A stretch of DNA of 28,416 nucleotides, taken from positions 1-28,416 of IMG/VR virus record IMGVR_UViG_3300022690_000232, one strand, 5' to 3'. Shown piece after piece: positions 1-7,516 of the stretch. Made by a program: the position numbers and the translations under genes. This DNA is from a virus. Below the pieces are notes generated by a model that saw nothing but the letters and a program-made list of their open reading frames with translations, had not been told where the DNA came from and made no database searches. The number at the start of each line of letters is the position of its first letter. Position 1 is the stretch's first letter.

Positions 1-1743
1 GAGGTAACAGGAAGTCCAGCGATTGCAGCGGCATTTGAAACGGCCCCTGTTTTATTGGAAGAGGCTGTTGGCGGACTGATTGGCAGGACATTGGGCCAAG
101 CCAAAATAGCCAGCACAAAAGCGAGAACAGAAGATGCAAAAAGGGTTTTAGATGATTTAATATCCGGTGATGCAATCAAAGACTCAACAGTAATTGACGT
201 TGCCACCACAATACAAAAGGGTGACGCTGATGATATAGCGGCGATAGTAGATGCTGACCCTGAATTCTTTAGGGCATTAGATGAGCTAGGTATAAGCTCA
301 GAGCCTTTGGCTAGCTTCTCAAGTAAAAACCCACAGTTCCGAGATGTAGAGCAAGCGCTTGCCACTGTTCCAGGTAATGTACTTGACCCACAAGCAAAGG
401 CATTTATAAGTGAAACCTCGCAGGTTGCTGATAACTTAATACAGCAGTACGGGGGGACACTAGATAAGGCTCAGTTAGGGTTAGACTTTAAAGCCGACTC
501 ATTAAAAGCTGTTGATGATTTATTCCAGCAGGCGGATGATGCTTATGGATCTTTACGCGAGTTAATACCTGAACAGCAAAGATTTGCAACACCTAGCGCG
601 GTTTCCTTCTTGGAAGATTTAGCGAGTAAGGATAAATTGCCGCCTAAATTTGCAACTATATTAAAGCAATTAAAGCCGAAACAAGTTAAAACCAAAGGTC
701 GTACCGGTGTGAATCCTGCCACCGGACAAAGGTTTGATACGGGCACAACTGAAACTATAAACCCGAAGTTAGGACTTATTGATTTAAAAAGAAAGGAAAT
801 AGGGCAGGCGATAGGTAAAGGTAGTGGCCAGTTTAAAGACGTTGAAAGCGGATTGAATAAAGCTTTGTATGCAAGACTAACAAGAGATCAAGATGCTATC
901 GCTGAATCCGTTGGTGGTGCAGCTTTAGCCGTTAGTGATACGGGCAAGTCCCTAGTTAAACAAAGAAAGCAATTAGAAGATAATCTTCAAACCTTATTAG
1001 GTAAAGACTTAAACCAGGCGTTAAATGTAAATGTGTCTGGAGCTATAAAGAACTTACAAAAAGGTGAGATCGATAAATTCAACGAGGTTATGAGCGCTAT
1101 ACCTAAAGGAAAGAGAGGTGAGGTCGCTTTATCTGCAATGAATGACGTGTTTAAAGGTACTGGCGTGAATCAGCAATCACTCAACCCGACACAATTTGTC
1201 AAGTGGTATCAAACTATAAACAGATCACCAGCAGCTAAAAAAGCGTTATTTGATGTTTTACCTAAAGATAGTAAAAAAGCTATTGATAATCTTTTTGAAG
1301 TATCAAGAGGTATAAGTAGGGCTTTAGGGCAAAAGACACCAACAGGAAGAATTAACGCGTTATTTAATGAAGACACAGGGTTTATTAGAAAGATGGTCGG
1401 TCGAGCAGTTCCTACGGCAGTGGCATTTGCTACCGGTAGCCCGACAGCATCAGTTTTAGCTAGTGGGGCCGCAGAACAGTTTTTAAGGCAATCTTCTGAT
1501 GGTGCAAAAATAGCGGCTAATTTAATGGGTTCCGCTCAGTTTCAGGATATTATAAGAAAATCAGTCAGAGAGGGCGTTATTGATGGCAATAAAGCGTCAA
1601 AACTTCTTTTGGAAGCAGAAAGAAAACTAACTAAAACAAAAAAATATAAAGTGTGGGCCGAATCACTAGGTCAAGCCGACAGGGCTTTATTACAGGGCGG
1701 CTTACTAGGTTATTTATTTGGACAAGATCAGGAGAGTAATTAA
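1..1743 (+). CDS. Large internal virion / DNA-ejection protein candidate (5' end outside window)
   Basis: The frame is open from base 1 to the TAA at 1741-1743 (580 residues visible), so the true start lies upstream; a TTG at 55 is only an internal codon. The protein is mostly helical, rich in A, K, D and Q, without cysteine-rich or enzymatic motifs. Near its C-terminus, about 100 residues from the end, is an alanine/glycine-rich apolar segment (GRAVPTAVAFATGSPTAS) that could interact with membrane. It sits directly before the tailspike gene, where podoviruses often carry long helical ejection proteins delivered with the DNA. The role is inferred from position, size and composition; I do not recognise a named family. 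A tail or structural protein of another kind is possible. Confidence 0.55.
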   Translation, partial: EVTGSPAIAAAFETAPVLLEEAVGGLIGRTLGQAKIASTKARTEDAKRVLDDLISGDAIKDSTVIDVATTIQKGDADDIAAIVDADPEFFRALDELGISSEPLASFSSKNPQFRDVEQALATVPGNVLDPQAKAFISETSQVADNLIQQYGGTLDKAQLGLDFKADSLKAVDDLFQQADDAYGSLRELIPEQQRFATPSAVSFLEDLASKDKLPPKFATILKQLKPKQVKTKGRTGVNPATGQRFDTGTTETINPKLGLIDLKRKEIGQAIGKGSGQFKDVESGLNKALYARLTRDQDAIAESVGGAALAVSDTGKSLVKQRKQLEDNLQTLLGKDLNQALNVNVSGAIKNLQKGEIDKFNEVMSAIPKGKRGEVALSAMNDVFKGTGVNQQSLNPTQFVKWYQTINRSPAAKKALFDVLPKDSKKAIDNLFEVSRGISRALGQKTPTGRINALFNEDTGFIRKMVGRAVPTAVAFATGSPTASVLASGAAEQFLRQSSDGAKIAANLMGSAQFQDIIRKSVREGVIDGNKASKLLLEAERKLTKTKKYKVWAESLGQADRALLQGGLLGYLFGQDQESN

Positions 1744-3717
1744 ATGGCATACAAATCACTAGCAGGCATAATACCTAATTATGATGAGCTGCAAGGCTTT
1801 TTCTTAAAGTTCTACGAGCCAAACACCACAACACCTATCGCCATGGCAACAGATGTGACGGGCGGAACTTTATTGGCAAAAGCTGAGTTAGATATTAACG
1901 GATTCCCAGCAACCACTGGTAACGCTTTATTTATTCCGTTCATGAATGAAGCTTATGACGCTTATTTATTCCCAACAGAAGCAGAGGCAGACGCTAACGA
2001 TACTATTAACGCTTTTCGTGTGGCTCAAAATATAGACCCGCTTGAAAATGAGTTAGTTAATAGCTTTGAAAAATTTGGAGCGGTTGGTGATGGCGTAACA
2101 GATGACACTACAGCTATTTTAAACGCTGTTGCTGCGGAAGGTCACGCGGTTGGTACGATAGGTCAGACTTACGCGATAACTGCCGGCTCTTTAGATTATT
2201 CAACAGTCAGCGGCGATGGTAATTTTATTATAGGCACAAGTGTTTTTCCAGTCGGCGATATAATCACGGGTATTTCTTTGAATATTCCTGAAGCTTTTGG
2301 CTGGAAAGAAATATTTAACGGGTATTTAAGAACAAGAAGAGTATTTAACTTAACAGACATAGTCGTTGCTGCTGGTGTTCATGATGTTGATATGACATCA
2401 GGCCCCAATATAACTTATGAACATGTAGATGGTAATAATATAACTGTGACGGGTGCTAGTGCTGCTACTTGTACTGTTAAGTTTGACTTTACTGGCAGGT
2501 CTAACGAAAGAATTTACGGTATAGGCTTAAACGGAACTTATTCTATAAACTTGGTAAATGGTATAACTTTTGACGGTGATAATTATTCAGGTCATGCGCA
2601 AGGCTCTCCACTGTCAGGTGATGGTTTAGCCAACGATCCAATAGGTTGTAAGGTGCAAAACCAAGGTGCTATTGAATTTGGCTCAGATGTTATTTTTCAG
2701 TTCTTTGCCAGGAATGGCATTTTAACTAACGAAGGCGGTTATTGTTTAGCAGTAGGCGTTAACGTAAATAACTGTGGCTCAGATGCTTTCGTTGCATCTC
2801 TAGGGGCTGCATTATTAGCTGAGAATAGCTCCTGTGATACTATTTTTGGAGATGGTTATTTCTCTAATCGCGGCGGTGAATTGTTTTGCAATGGCGCGGT
2901 AATAACAAATATTTTAACTCGATTTGGTGGCTCTGCCGGCGATGCTATCGTATCAGTTGAAGGTGGTAAAATTTATTGTGATAACGCGCAGATAGATACC
3001 GTAGCTGATGAGGGCATCTTTGTTGGCACTGGTAGTATGCTAACCGGTAATAGTATCGATATAGGAAGTTCAGGAACAGGTTGCGGTGGCGTGTCGGTAG
3101 TTGTTGAGCGCGGCGGCGTAATGATTGCTAATAATCTTACGGTTGAAAACGGACTATCTGACGGTGTTCGAGTGATCGAAGGTGGTGAGCTATTCTCAAT
3201 AGGACTTACTGTTAACACAGTTACAGGTATTGGTTTATTCGTTGACCAAGGCGGAAAAGCTGTTATACCTGATGCAACAATCGGCGGCTCAGGAATTGGC
3301 ACCGGCGGGGTCGGAGTGCACTGTGTGGGCGGAGAGATTAACGGTGTTAGATTAGATGTATCCCATAGTACAGGGGATAACATTATAATAGAACAATGTG
3401 GCTCACTAGTTTCCAACGGATTAACTACTACTTTTGCTGGTGGCCATGGATTACTAGTAAGCTCAGCTAGTTTAGCTAGGTGTAGCACATCTACATTCAG
3501 TGATAATACTTTAGACGGCATAAACTGTGATAATGGTCGCATATCTGCTTCATCTGCTGCTGAGATAGATAGAAACGGCGGCTGGGGTATTATATCAAGG
3601 CGTTCAGGTATAGTTGATTCAGGTGGCACTACAATCGGTGGCTCTAACGGAAGCGGGACAGCAAGTCCGACAGCAGATGTTACAACGGGGATACTTGATA
3701 GCTTTATTTATGTTTAA
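1744..3717 (+). CDS. Tailspike protein, beta-helix with pectate-lyase-like entry motif
   Basis: 657 residues. Residues 1-105 look like a virion-attachment domain of the sort found at the N-terminus of podovirus tailspikes (IIPNYDELQGFFLKFYEPN near the start). Residues 111-122 carry FGAVGDGVTDDT, the hallmark at the start of pectate-lyase-superfamily right-handed beta-helices. From about 200 to 650 the sequence is a run of short G/N/V/I-rich strands typical of a parallel beta-helix. The protein should bind and probably cleave host surface polysaccharide during adsorption; no catalytic residues can be assigned by eye. The ATG follows the preceding stop directly, with AGGAG about 8 bases upstream, so the two genes are co-translated. 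A hairpin terminator follows. Confidence 0.85.
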   Translation: MAYKSLAGIIPNYDELQGFFLKFYEPNTTTPIAMATDVTGGTLLAKAELDINGFPATTGNALFIPFMNEAYDAYLFPTEAEADANDTINAFRVAQNIDPLENELVNSFEKFGAVGDGVTDDTTAILNAVAAEGHAVGTIGQTYAITAGSLDYSTVSGDGNFIIGTSVFPVGDIITGISLNIPEAFGWKEIFNGYLRTRRVFNLTDIVVAAGVHDVDMTSGPNITYEHVDGNNITVTGASAATCTVKFDFTGRSNERIYGIGLNGTYSINLVNGITFDGDNYSGHAQGSPLSGDGLANDPIGCKVQNQGAIEFGSDVIFQFFARNGILTNEGGYCLAVGVNVNNCGSDAFVASLGAALLAENSSCDTIFGDGYFSNRGGELFCNGAVITNILTRFGGSAGDAIVSVEGGKIYCDNAQIDTVADEGIFVGTGSMLTGNSIDIGSSGTGCGGVSVVVERGGVMIANNLTVENGLSDGVRVIEGGELFSIGLTVNTVTGIGLFVDQGGKAVIPDATIGGSGIGTGGVGVHCVGGEINGVRLDVSHSTGDNIIIEQCGSLVSNGLTTTFAGGHGLLVSSASLARCSTSTFSDNTLDGINCDNGRISASSAAEIDRNGGWGIISRRSGIVDSGGTTIGGSNGSGTASPTADVTTGILDSFIYV

Positions 3718-3721
3718 TAGT

Positions 3722-3750
3722 TTAGGGGCTTTAAATTAAGCCCCTAAGTC
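3722..3750 (+). terminator. Hairpin terminator closing the structural operon
   Basis: Perfect 10-bp stem (3722-3731 with 3738-3747, core AGGGGCTT/AAGCCCCT), 6-base loop, starting 5 bases after the tailspike stop. The following tract (GTCTTTCAT) is only weakly T-rich, so it may be leaky or act together with convergent transcription from the right. Confidence 0.65.
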
Positions 3751-3752
3751 TT

Positions 3753-3848
3753 TCATAAGTTAACCTCTAATATTTTGTTATTAATAATATCCTGTTTGAA
3801 TTTAGGCCAAGTACTAACCCCTGATGGAGTGTTGCAAATGCGCTTGTA
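3753..3848 (-). pseudogene. 3' remnant of a second endolysin gene
   Basis: Read on the minus strand, 3848-3753 encodes 31 residues and a TGA that align without gaps with the last 31 residues of the endolysin at 4199-4690: 26 of 31 are identical, sharing STWPKFKQ and IINNKILEV. By my count about eight of the remaining codons differ silently and five change the residue, so the fragment diverged as a working gene before being cut off. There is no start codon or upstream part: identity breaks off sharply at about 3849. It lies beyond the terminator of the intact endolysin/lipoprotein unit. It looks like a recombination scar left when a related lysis block replaced an older one. Confidence 0.85.
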
Positions 3849-3856
3849 AGGTAAAT

Positions 3857-3886
3857 AAAAAGCCGACCAAAAGGAATAAGGTCGGC
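3857..3886 (-). terminator. Rho-independent terminator of the leftward lysis operon
   Basis: On the minus strand GCCGACC (3886-3880) pairs with GGTCGGC (3868-3862) around an 11-base loop and is followed by TTTTTATTT (3861-3853). It starts 14 bases after the lipoprotein stop at 3900. Confidence 0.85.
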
Positions 3887-3899
3887 GAAATTTCGCGGG

Positions 3900-4202
3900 T
3901 TACTTTGAAAATACATACTTGTAACCGATAAAAGGATAAGTAACATTGTATTCTTTTTTGTTATTGAACGGCTTACCGACAAAGCATTGCGAGAGGTGTT
4001 TTACTCCATAACTCAACACCCCCGATAACACAGGCGCTTCAAGACCAAGCTCTACGCCGCAAGATATACGATAATCAGTGCTCCAAGCTTTTTCACCGCC
4101 GAATTTAAGATTTGTTTCATTTAGCTTATACCCCATTTCAAACTTGGTATAGGGCACTGATGAACAACCGAATAAAAATAAAGCTATTAGTATATATTTC
4201 AC
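3900..4202 (-). CDS. Small predicted lipoprotein
   Basis: 100 residues with a classic lipoprotein signal: MKY, a short apolar stretch (ILIALFLF), then GC at 12-13 followed by SS, so cleavage and lipidation at Cys13 are expected. The mature part has alternating aromatic/polar stretches and ends in a tyrosine- and phenylalanine-rich tail, which could be a small beta structure. The GTG start (4202) overlaps the endolysin stop by GTGA, so translation is coupled to the endolysin. Its place after the endolysin would suit an outer-membrane spanin, but it lacks the proline-rich character of Rz1 and has no inner-membrane partner beside it. A superinfection-exclusion lipoprotein is an equal possibility. 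No family recognised. Confidence 0.7.
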   Translation of the reverse strand: MKYILIALFLFGCSSVPYTKFEMGYKLNETNLKFGGEKAWSTDYRISCGVELGLEAPVLSGVLSYGVKHLSQCFVGKPFNNKKEYNVTYPFIGYKYVFSK

Positions 4203-4690
4203 AGAACCACCTCTAATATTTTGTTGTTGATAATTGCTTGTTTAAATTTAGGCCAAGTACTAGCACCTGCTGGAGTGTTATAAATCCTCTTGTAGTAATC
4301 ATAAACAGCACGAAGGTTGTTATGGTCTGGTAGTGCGGCAGTATCCATTGAATACTTTAATCTAGCCATTGCGCAAGCGTACATAGGTGCAACTATCAAG
4401 GCCTCACCCCATGCCCTATCGTGAGTTACAGGCATGGTTAATTCAATTAACTCCTTAAATTCTTCACCCTGCATAGCATCACAGTGATTGTATATATCCT
4501 CCTCTGTATCAGGCTCCATCTGCCAAATACCCAAAGCGGGCCCACCAATTTGCTTAATGTAATACCCACAATTACTTTCTATTGCTGCGGTACATAATAA
4601 TAAAAAGTTAGCGTTTTTACTTTCGTAATTACCTCTCATGTATTCATGTGTTGGTTTAATGATGTGATCGTAAAGCTGTTGTGCGTCCAT
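4199..4690 (-). CDS. Endolysin, lysozyme/transglycosylase-like
   Basis: 163 residues, no signal peptide. The segment LLCTAAIESNCGYYIKQIGG places a probable catalytic glutamate at Glu38 (IES), followed by PALGIWQMEP. Both resemble the lysozyme-like/lytic transglycosylase fold seen in a family of short phage lysins. The C-terminal part (YYKRIYNTPAGASTWPKF) is also typical of that family. It should cut cell-wall glycan strands at the end of infection and needs a holin for export. AAGGAT and AAAGGT lie just upstream of the ATG at 4690. It overlaps the lipoprotein gene by GTGA. A diverged copy of its 3' end survives at 3753-3848. Confidence 0.75.
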   Translation of the reverse strand: MDAQQLYDHIIKPTHEYMRGNYESKNANFLLLCTAAIESNCGYYIKQIGGPALGIWQMEPDTEEDIYNHCDAMQGEEFKELIELTMPVTHDRAWGEALIVAPMYACAMARLKYSMDTAALPDHNNLRAVYDYYKRIYNTPAGASTWPKFKQAIINNKILEVVL

Positions 4691-4739
4691 ACCTTTATCC
4701 TTTTTGATTCGTAAATTTTCAACGTTTGTAATAATTATT

Positions 4740-4880
4740 TTAATAATTTAATCCACTTAATGTAATTGACAACCAAACACCGCAAGCAATACCGCCAAAT
4801 AATAAACACCATAACAATCCAGTATTCCATGCATCAGCCATGTAAAATGTTTTGTTGTACCATTTAATCAGTCGATTCAT
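4740..4880 (-). CDS. 46-residue single-span membrane protein
   Basis: Starts MNRLIKWYNKTFYMADAWN and continues into an apolar span (GLLWCLLFGGIACGVWLSIT) with a positive N-terminus. The ATG at 4880 overlaps the upstream gene's stop as ATGA, strong evidence that this short frame is translated. It lies immediately before the endolysin gene, so a holin or pinholin role is possible, but size, context and one span are the only evidence. No family recognised. Confidence 0.65.
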   Translation of the reverse strand: MNRLIKWYNKTFYMADAWNTGLLWCLLFGGIACGVWLSITLSGLNY

Positions 4881-5230
4881 GCTCGTGCCTTCTTTCTATC
4901 ACGCTTAGCTTTGTTTTTATTAAAAGGCTTAGTTACTGTTACTTTTGTTTCAAAATCAAATCTTTTATCAGTTACCTCGTCAATATCAAGCAACTTAACA
5001 ATAAGCGCTGTATCTTCATCGCCTCTCGATTTCATGCGTAAACTTTCACTTTCGCCGACACATTCGCCGTTAACAACAAAGCCGCCTGATATTGGGTGCA
5101 TACCCCCGAACGATGAATTTTTAACATTATCAGCCATTACAGAATGCTGAATTATTTTAGGGAATATAATTATCTGCTCGCCTCTATGTCCGTCAAACAC
5201 TACATATTTCATTTTGCTTCTCACTTTCAC
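4877..5230 (-). CDS. Conserved-looking small phage protein, basic tail
   Basis: Up to 117 residues. The N-terminal third (MKYVVFDGHRGEQIIIFP, then HSVMADN) looks like a compact beta-rich domain, and GGFVVNGECVGESESL resembles a repeated strand-turn. The C-terminus is very basic (KPFNKNKAKRDRKKARA), suggesting nucleic-acid contact. Start choice: GTG at 5230 overlaps the previous stop as GTGA, but AGGAGA lies almost on top of it. GTG at 5224 or ATG at 5212 has better spacing, so the real protein may be 2-6 residues shorter. Function unknown. Confidence 0.65.
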   Translation of the reverse strand: MKVRSKMKYVVFDGHRGEQIIIFPKIIQHSVMADNVKNSSFGGMHPISGGFVVNGECVGESESLRMKSRGDEDTALIVKLLDIDEVTDKRFDFETKVTVTKPFNKNKAKRDRKKARA

Positions 5231-5385
5231 TCTCCTTTAAAGCAAGCAATACACTTGCAGTTATGTCGACCCATTGAATCCCAACCCATCAAATACACAG
5301 GAGTTATCGCAGGGAGTAATTTATTGCATTTGATACATTTTTCGTTAGCGTTCTTTGGTAATGGTTTAGCGTGTCGTACTTTCAT
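5227..5385 (-). CDS. 52-residue zinc-finger-like protein
   Basis: Starts MKVRHAKPLPKNANEKC. Cysteines are arranged as C17-x2-C20 and C43-x-C45-x2-C48, enough for one zinc site. The frame ends GTGA over the next gene's start and its 5' end overlaps the upstream gene by 20 bases, fitting the operon style. It could be a transcription or nuclease accessory factor; no function can be assigned. Confidence 0.65.
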   Translation of the reverse strand: MKVRHAKPLPKNANEKCIKCNKLLPAITPVYLMGWDSMGRHNCKCIACFKGE

Positions 5386-5551
5386 AGGTTACGTTCCTAA
5401 ATAAGTTTTTATTTTCTAGGTCGCAAGCGTTATATTTCAAGCTCTTTGAAGTGCCTAAATGAGTTATTACGTAGGCGTTGCTATCATAAAGACCTTGCGT
5501 AAAATACTTCTTGCCCGTAACTTTGTTAATGTATTCTTGGTGAGTAACCAT
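5366..5551 (-). CDS. Small hypothetical protein (61 aa)
   Basis: 61 residues starting MVTHQEYINKVTGKKYFTQG, polar, with a basic end. AGGATTAGG lies just upstream of the ATG and the start is 3 bases after the upstream gene's stop. No domain recognised. Confidence 0.6.
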   Translation of the reverse strand: MVTHQEYINKVTGKKYFTQGLYDSNAYVITHLGTSKSLKYNACDLENKNLFRNVTYESTTR

Positions 5552-5554
5552 AAC

Positions 5555-5992
5555 CTAATCCTTGTATTTAATCGGACAACCGATATCATTAAAATAATAA
5601 ATCATATCATCACAATACCGCTTGCTCTCTGCTGTGTTAAATAATGAAGTAACACTAATACATTGTATTAACTTCATTCTTCTTTCATGACTACCTTTGT
5701 AATAATCTAACCCTGCAGTAACGTATTCAATCGACTCACAACTATGTGAGCTGTTATGCAGGATAGGCAAGCCAAACATATCCTTACACGAATTCTTTAC
5801 ATCTAATGCCGACCTATCACCGTACCATTTAGCTATCTGACCATAGAATAGATGTTGCTGATTATTCATCGTAATACTACGCTTACCTTTCCACTCAACT
5901 ATAGTTAAACGCTTAGCCGTGGTTAAATCCATAGTCTCAAGCTGCTGCATAAACCATGACCTAGTGCCGACTGTTAGTTTAGTTTGCTTCAC
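5555..5992 (-). CDS. Hypothetical protein, distant NinB/Orf-like candidate
   Basis: 145 residues. The centre (RSITMNNQQHLFYGQIAKWY, then KNSCKDMFGLPIL) recalls the pattern of phage NinB/Orf recombination-mediator proteins: an N/Q-x-H/L segment, a helix, then a K-x-x-F-x-x-P-I-L segment. The rest has no motif I recognise. The lambda counterpart binds single-stranded DNA and SSB. The match is by eye only. The GTG at 5992 overlaps the preceding stop as GTGA, so it is coupled to the small gene before it. A recombination role would fit the ERF/SSB/NinG genes on the other arm. Confidence 0.45.
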   Translation of the reverse strand: MKQTKLTVGTRSWFMQQLETMDLTTAKRLTIVEWKGKRSITMNNQQHLFYGQIAKWYGDRSALDVKNSCKDMFGLPILHNSSHSCESIEYVTAGLDYYKGSHERRMKLIQCISVTSLFNTAESKRYCDDMIYYFNDIGCPIKYKD

Positions 5993-6180
5993 GCGACAAA
6001 CTTAAACGAGATACCCTGCAAATAGCATTTCTTCTCGACTGCATTCTTAGTCCTGCCGGCAAATTGTTTGGCTAAATCTGTACTACTCATAGTCCCAGCA
6101 AGCTTTAATAGCTTCCTCATATCGTCATGAGTCCAGTTCATTGCTTTACGTTTTGATGAGCTTATCTTTGGTAGATTCAT
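5989..6180 (-). CDS. Small helix-turn-helix (SANT/Myb-like) protein
   Basis: 63 residues from ATG 6180. The segment NWTHDDMRKLLKLA, then MSSTDLAKQFAGRTKNAVE, matches the three-helix pattern of SANT/Myb-like domains in phage proteins: tryptophan in helix 1 and RTKNAVEKK in the recognition helix. ATG 6180 overlaps the upstream stop as ATGA, better than the in-frame TTG at 6198. Probably a small DNA-binding protein. Confidence 0.65.
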   Translation of the reverse strand: MNLPKISSSKRKAMNWTHDDMRKLLKLAGTMSSTDLAKQFAGRTKNAVEKKCYLQGISFKFVA

Positions 6181-6281
6181 GACGTCACCATATAGCAAAT
6201 AATCAAACCAAGAATAACAACTGCTATCCCACCAATAACATTAGCTGTTTCCGCGTATAAATCATCGTGCCGCCTATTCAT
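6177..6281 (-). CDS. 34-residue membrane peptide
   Basis: MNRRHDDLYAETAN followed by one apolar span (VIGGIAVVILGLIICYMV). AAGGAG lies about 9 bases before the ATG, and it overlaps both neighbours by ATGA, so it is very probably translated. The basic N-terminus suggests the N-end stays in the cytoplasm. Function unknown. Confidence 0.65.
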   Translation of the reverse strand: MNRRHDDLYAETANVIGGIAVVILGLIICYMVTS

Positions 6282-6478
6282 TTCTCTAACTCCTTTAGTT
6301 GTAAATCAGCCACCAGCCCCGCCTCTTTAACTATTATTTGTTTCCAATCTTGTGTTATGTACCGAGGGTTTGCGCATAACCCCTGCATAGCTGCCATTGC
6401 GAAAACTTCACGTTTCGTTAACCCCTGATAGTGATCGCCTTGAGATGTTGGATAGGCTGGCTCATTTGAATTACTCAT
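6278..6478 (-). CDS. Small phage protein with LTKREVFAMAAMQGL motif
   Basis: 66 residues. The middle (GLTKREVFAMAAMQGLCAN) is a pattern I know from many phage and prophage early genes of unknown function, usually preceded by a P-rich, Q/G-containing N-terminus as here. Stop and start overlap with neighbours (ATGA and TAATG). No biochemical role is known to me. Confidence 0.7.
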   Translation of the reverse strand: MSNSNEPAYPTSQGDHYQGLTKREVFAMAAMQGLCANPRYITQDWKQIIVKEAGLVADLQLKELEK

Positions 6479-6681
6479 TAGTGCAGCTCCCCGTTAATAA
6501 TTGCATTAAGTCGTTTGACTTCTAATTCTAATTCTTTATTCGATTCACTTAGTGCAAACATCTGACCGCCAAGAAATTCAATATTCTCGTTTCTATCAGT
6601 TACAGCTTTTTGCACCATAAACTGACTAACCTTTAATTTTACTTCACACTCTTCCCATAGTTGCTTATGTAGCTTTGTCAT
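6478..6681 (-). CDS. Small coiled-coil protein
   Basis: 67 residues. The second half has heptad-like spacing of L/I residues (ALSESNKELELEVKRLNAI), predicting a coiled coil and probably dimerisation. It overlaps the next gene as TAATG and the 3' end of the gene before it by 17 bases. Function unknown. Confidence 0.6.
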   Translation of the reverse strand: MTKLHKQLWEECEVKLKVSQFMVQKAVTDRNENIEFLGGQMFALSESNKELELEVKRLNAIINGELH

Positions 6682-6808
6682 TAGATTTCTCCTTGTACGA
6701 TTTAGGCATTACGGACTTAGCCAATTCTAAATCCTTCACTCTGTCACCGGTTGGTTCAATGCCTTTTCTTTTTAATAGAGCGATTAACCCATCTGATGTA
6801 GTTGTCAT
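6665..6808 (-). CDS. 47-residue hypothetical protein
   Basis: Starts MTTTSDGLIALLKRKGIEP; basic and helical. It overlaps the following gene by 17 bases and begins 7 bases after the previous stop, matching the packed operon. The ribosome site is weak (TAGG). Confidence 0.5.
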   Translation of the reverse strand: MTTTSDGLIALLKRKGIEPTGDRVKDLELAKSVMPKSYKEKSNDKAT

Positions 6809-6815
6809 GATTAAC

Positions 6816-7301
6816 CTACTTATGTGCGTTTTTATCTACAATATGCTTGTTGAATTGCTTTTTCATTCTCAACACAAACCTAGACAAATAAACCACACCG
6901 ACAAATACCGCAATAGGCAAGGTTATGGTGTAAATAAGAATAAAGAGCGGCATTAGTGATACGGCAAACCCTATAATCCAATAACTACCACAAATATTGT
7001 GTGAATACTTATAATCAACGCCTTCAGATAATCCGTGACATGACTTATTGTGGTTCTTTTTATCTTTTGCGTAACCAAAAGGTTTGTGTGTTTTTGCGTA
7101 CTCCTCCACTCCACCCGTCCCTGTATTAAATACTGGATATTTCCACGGTGAAAAATTTAACTTCTCACTAATCCATACAGTAGACCATTCTGAATCATCA
7201 ATCCAAGCCCACACAGACTGAGCAACGGCGCACAACACATAGATAAGCAACCAAAGAGAAGCTATTGAAATACACATTTCAAATACATTTAATCCAAACA
7301 T
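6816..7301 (-). CDS. Membrane protein, first gene of the leftward lysis operon
   Basis: 161 residues. An N-terminal span (about 8-30, ISIASLWLLIYVLCAVAQSV) is followed by a loop of about 75 residues with several W, G, H and C residues. One or two C-terminal spans follow (about 105-145, including AVSLMPLFILIYTITLPIAV), and the end is basic. AAGGAAA precedes the ATG at 7301 and the divergent control region lies upstream. No family recognised; superinfection exclusion or a lysis accessory role are guesses. Confidence 0.6.
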   Translation of the reverse strand: MFGLNVFEMCISIASLWLLIYVLCAVAQSVWAWIDDSEWSTVWISEKLNFSPWKYPVFNTGTGGVEEYAKTHKPFGYAKDKKNHNKSCHGLSEGVDYKYSHNICGSYWIIGFAVSLMPLFILIYTITLPIAVFVGVVYLSRFVLRMKKQFNKHIVDKNAHK

Positions 7302-7357
7302 TCTTTATTTCCTTTTGTTTAAGTTGAACTAACTATAACCTATAAATATCGACTATG

Positions 7358-7368
7358 TGGTCTGACCA
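7358..7368. promoter_or_regulatory. Palindrome in the divergent control region, operator candidate
   Basis: TGGTC-T-GACCA is a perfect 5+1+5 palindrome between the leftward gene at 7301 and the rightward promoter near 7402. Its place suits an operator controlling both directions. Only one copy is seen. Confidence 0.4.
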
Positions 7369-7398
7369 GTGGCACATTCTGAAATTAAATATTGCTCG

Positions 7399-7407
7399 TG
7401 TTATAAT
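7399..7407 (+). promoter_or_regulatory. Extended -10 promoter for the holin unit
   Basis: TGTTATAAT is a consensus TATAAT with an upstream TG, 23 bases before the start of the 28-residue gene. The -35 region is poor, as expected for an extended -10 promoter. Confidence 0.65.
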
Positions 7408-7429
7408 CACCTTAACCAAGGAGTGATAT

Positions 7430-7516
7430 ATGAATGAAGCAGAAGATATTAAAGAAGAGGGTGCGATGGGTGATCAATGGCCTAGCGCAATATATAACGA
7501 AGCGGATGAAGATTAG
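7430..7516 (+). CDS. 28-residue acidic peptide
   Basis: MNEAEDIKEEGAMGDQWPSA and 8 more residues, ending ADED; strongly acidic. AAGGAG is well placed before the ATG and its TAG is directly followed by the holin ATG. It may be a leader peptide setting holin translation, or a small regulator. Confidence 0.55.
   Translation: MNEAEDIKEEGAMGDQWPSAIYNEADED

Noticed and set aside
2973-3629. 218-codon open frame antisense to the tailspike
   Set aside because: It is proline- and serine-rich, a typical mirror of glycine-rich beta-helix coding, and has no ribosome site.
3767-3982. 71-codon minus-strand frame
   Set aside because: It crosses the lipoprotein gene's 3' part, a terminator and the endolysin remnant in a different frame.
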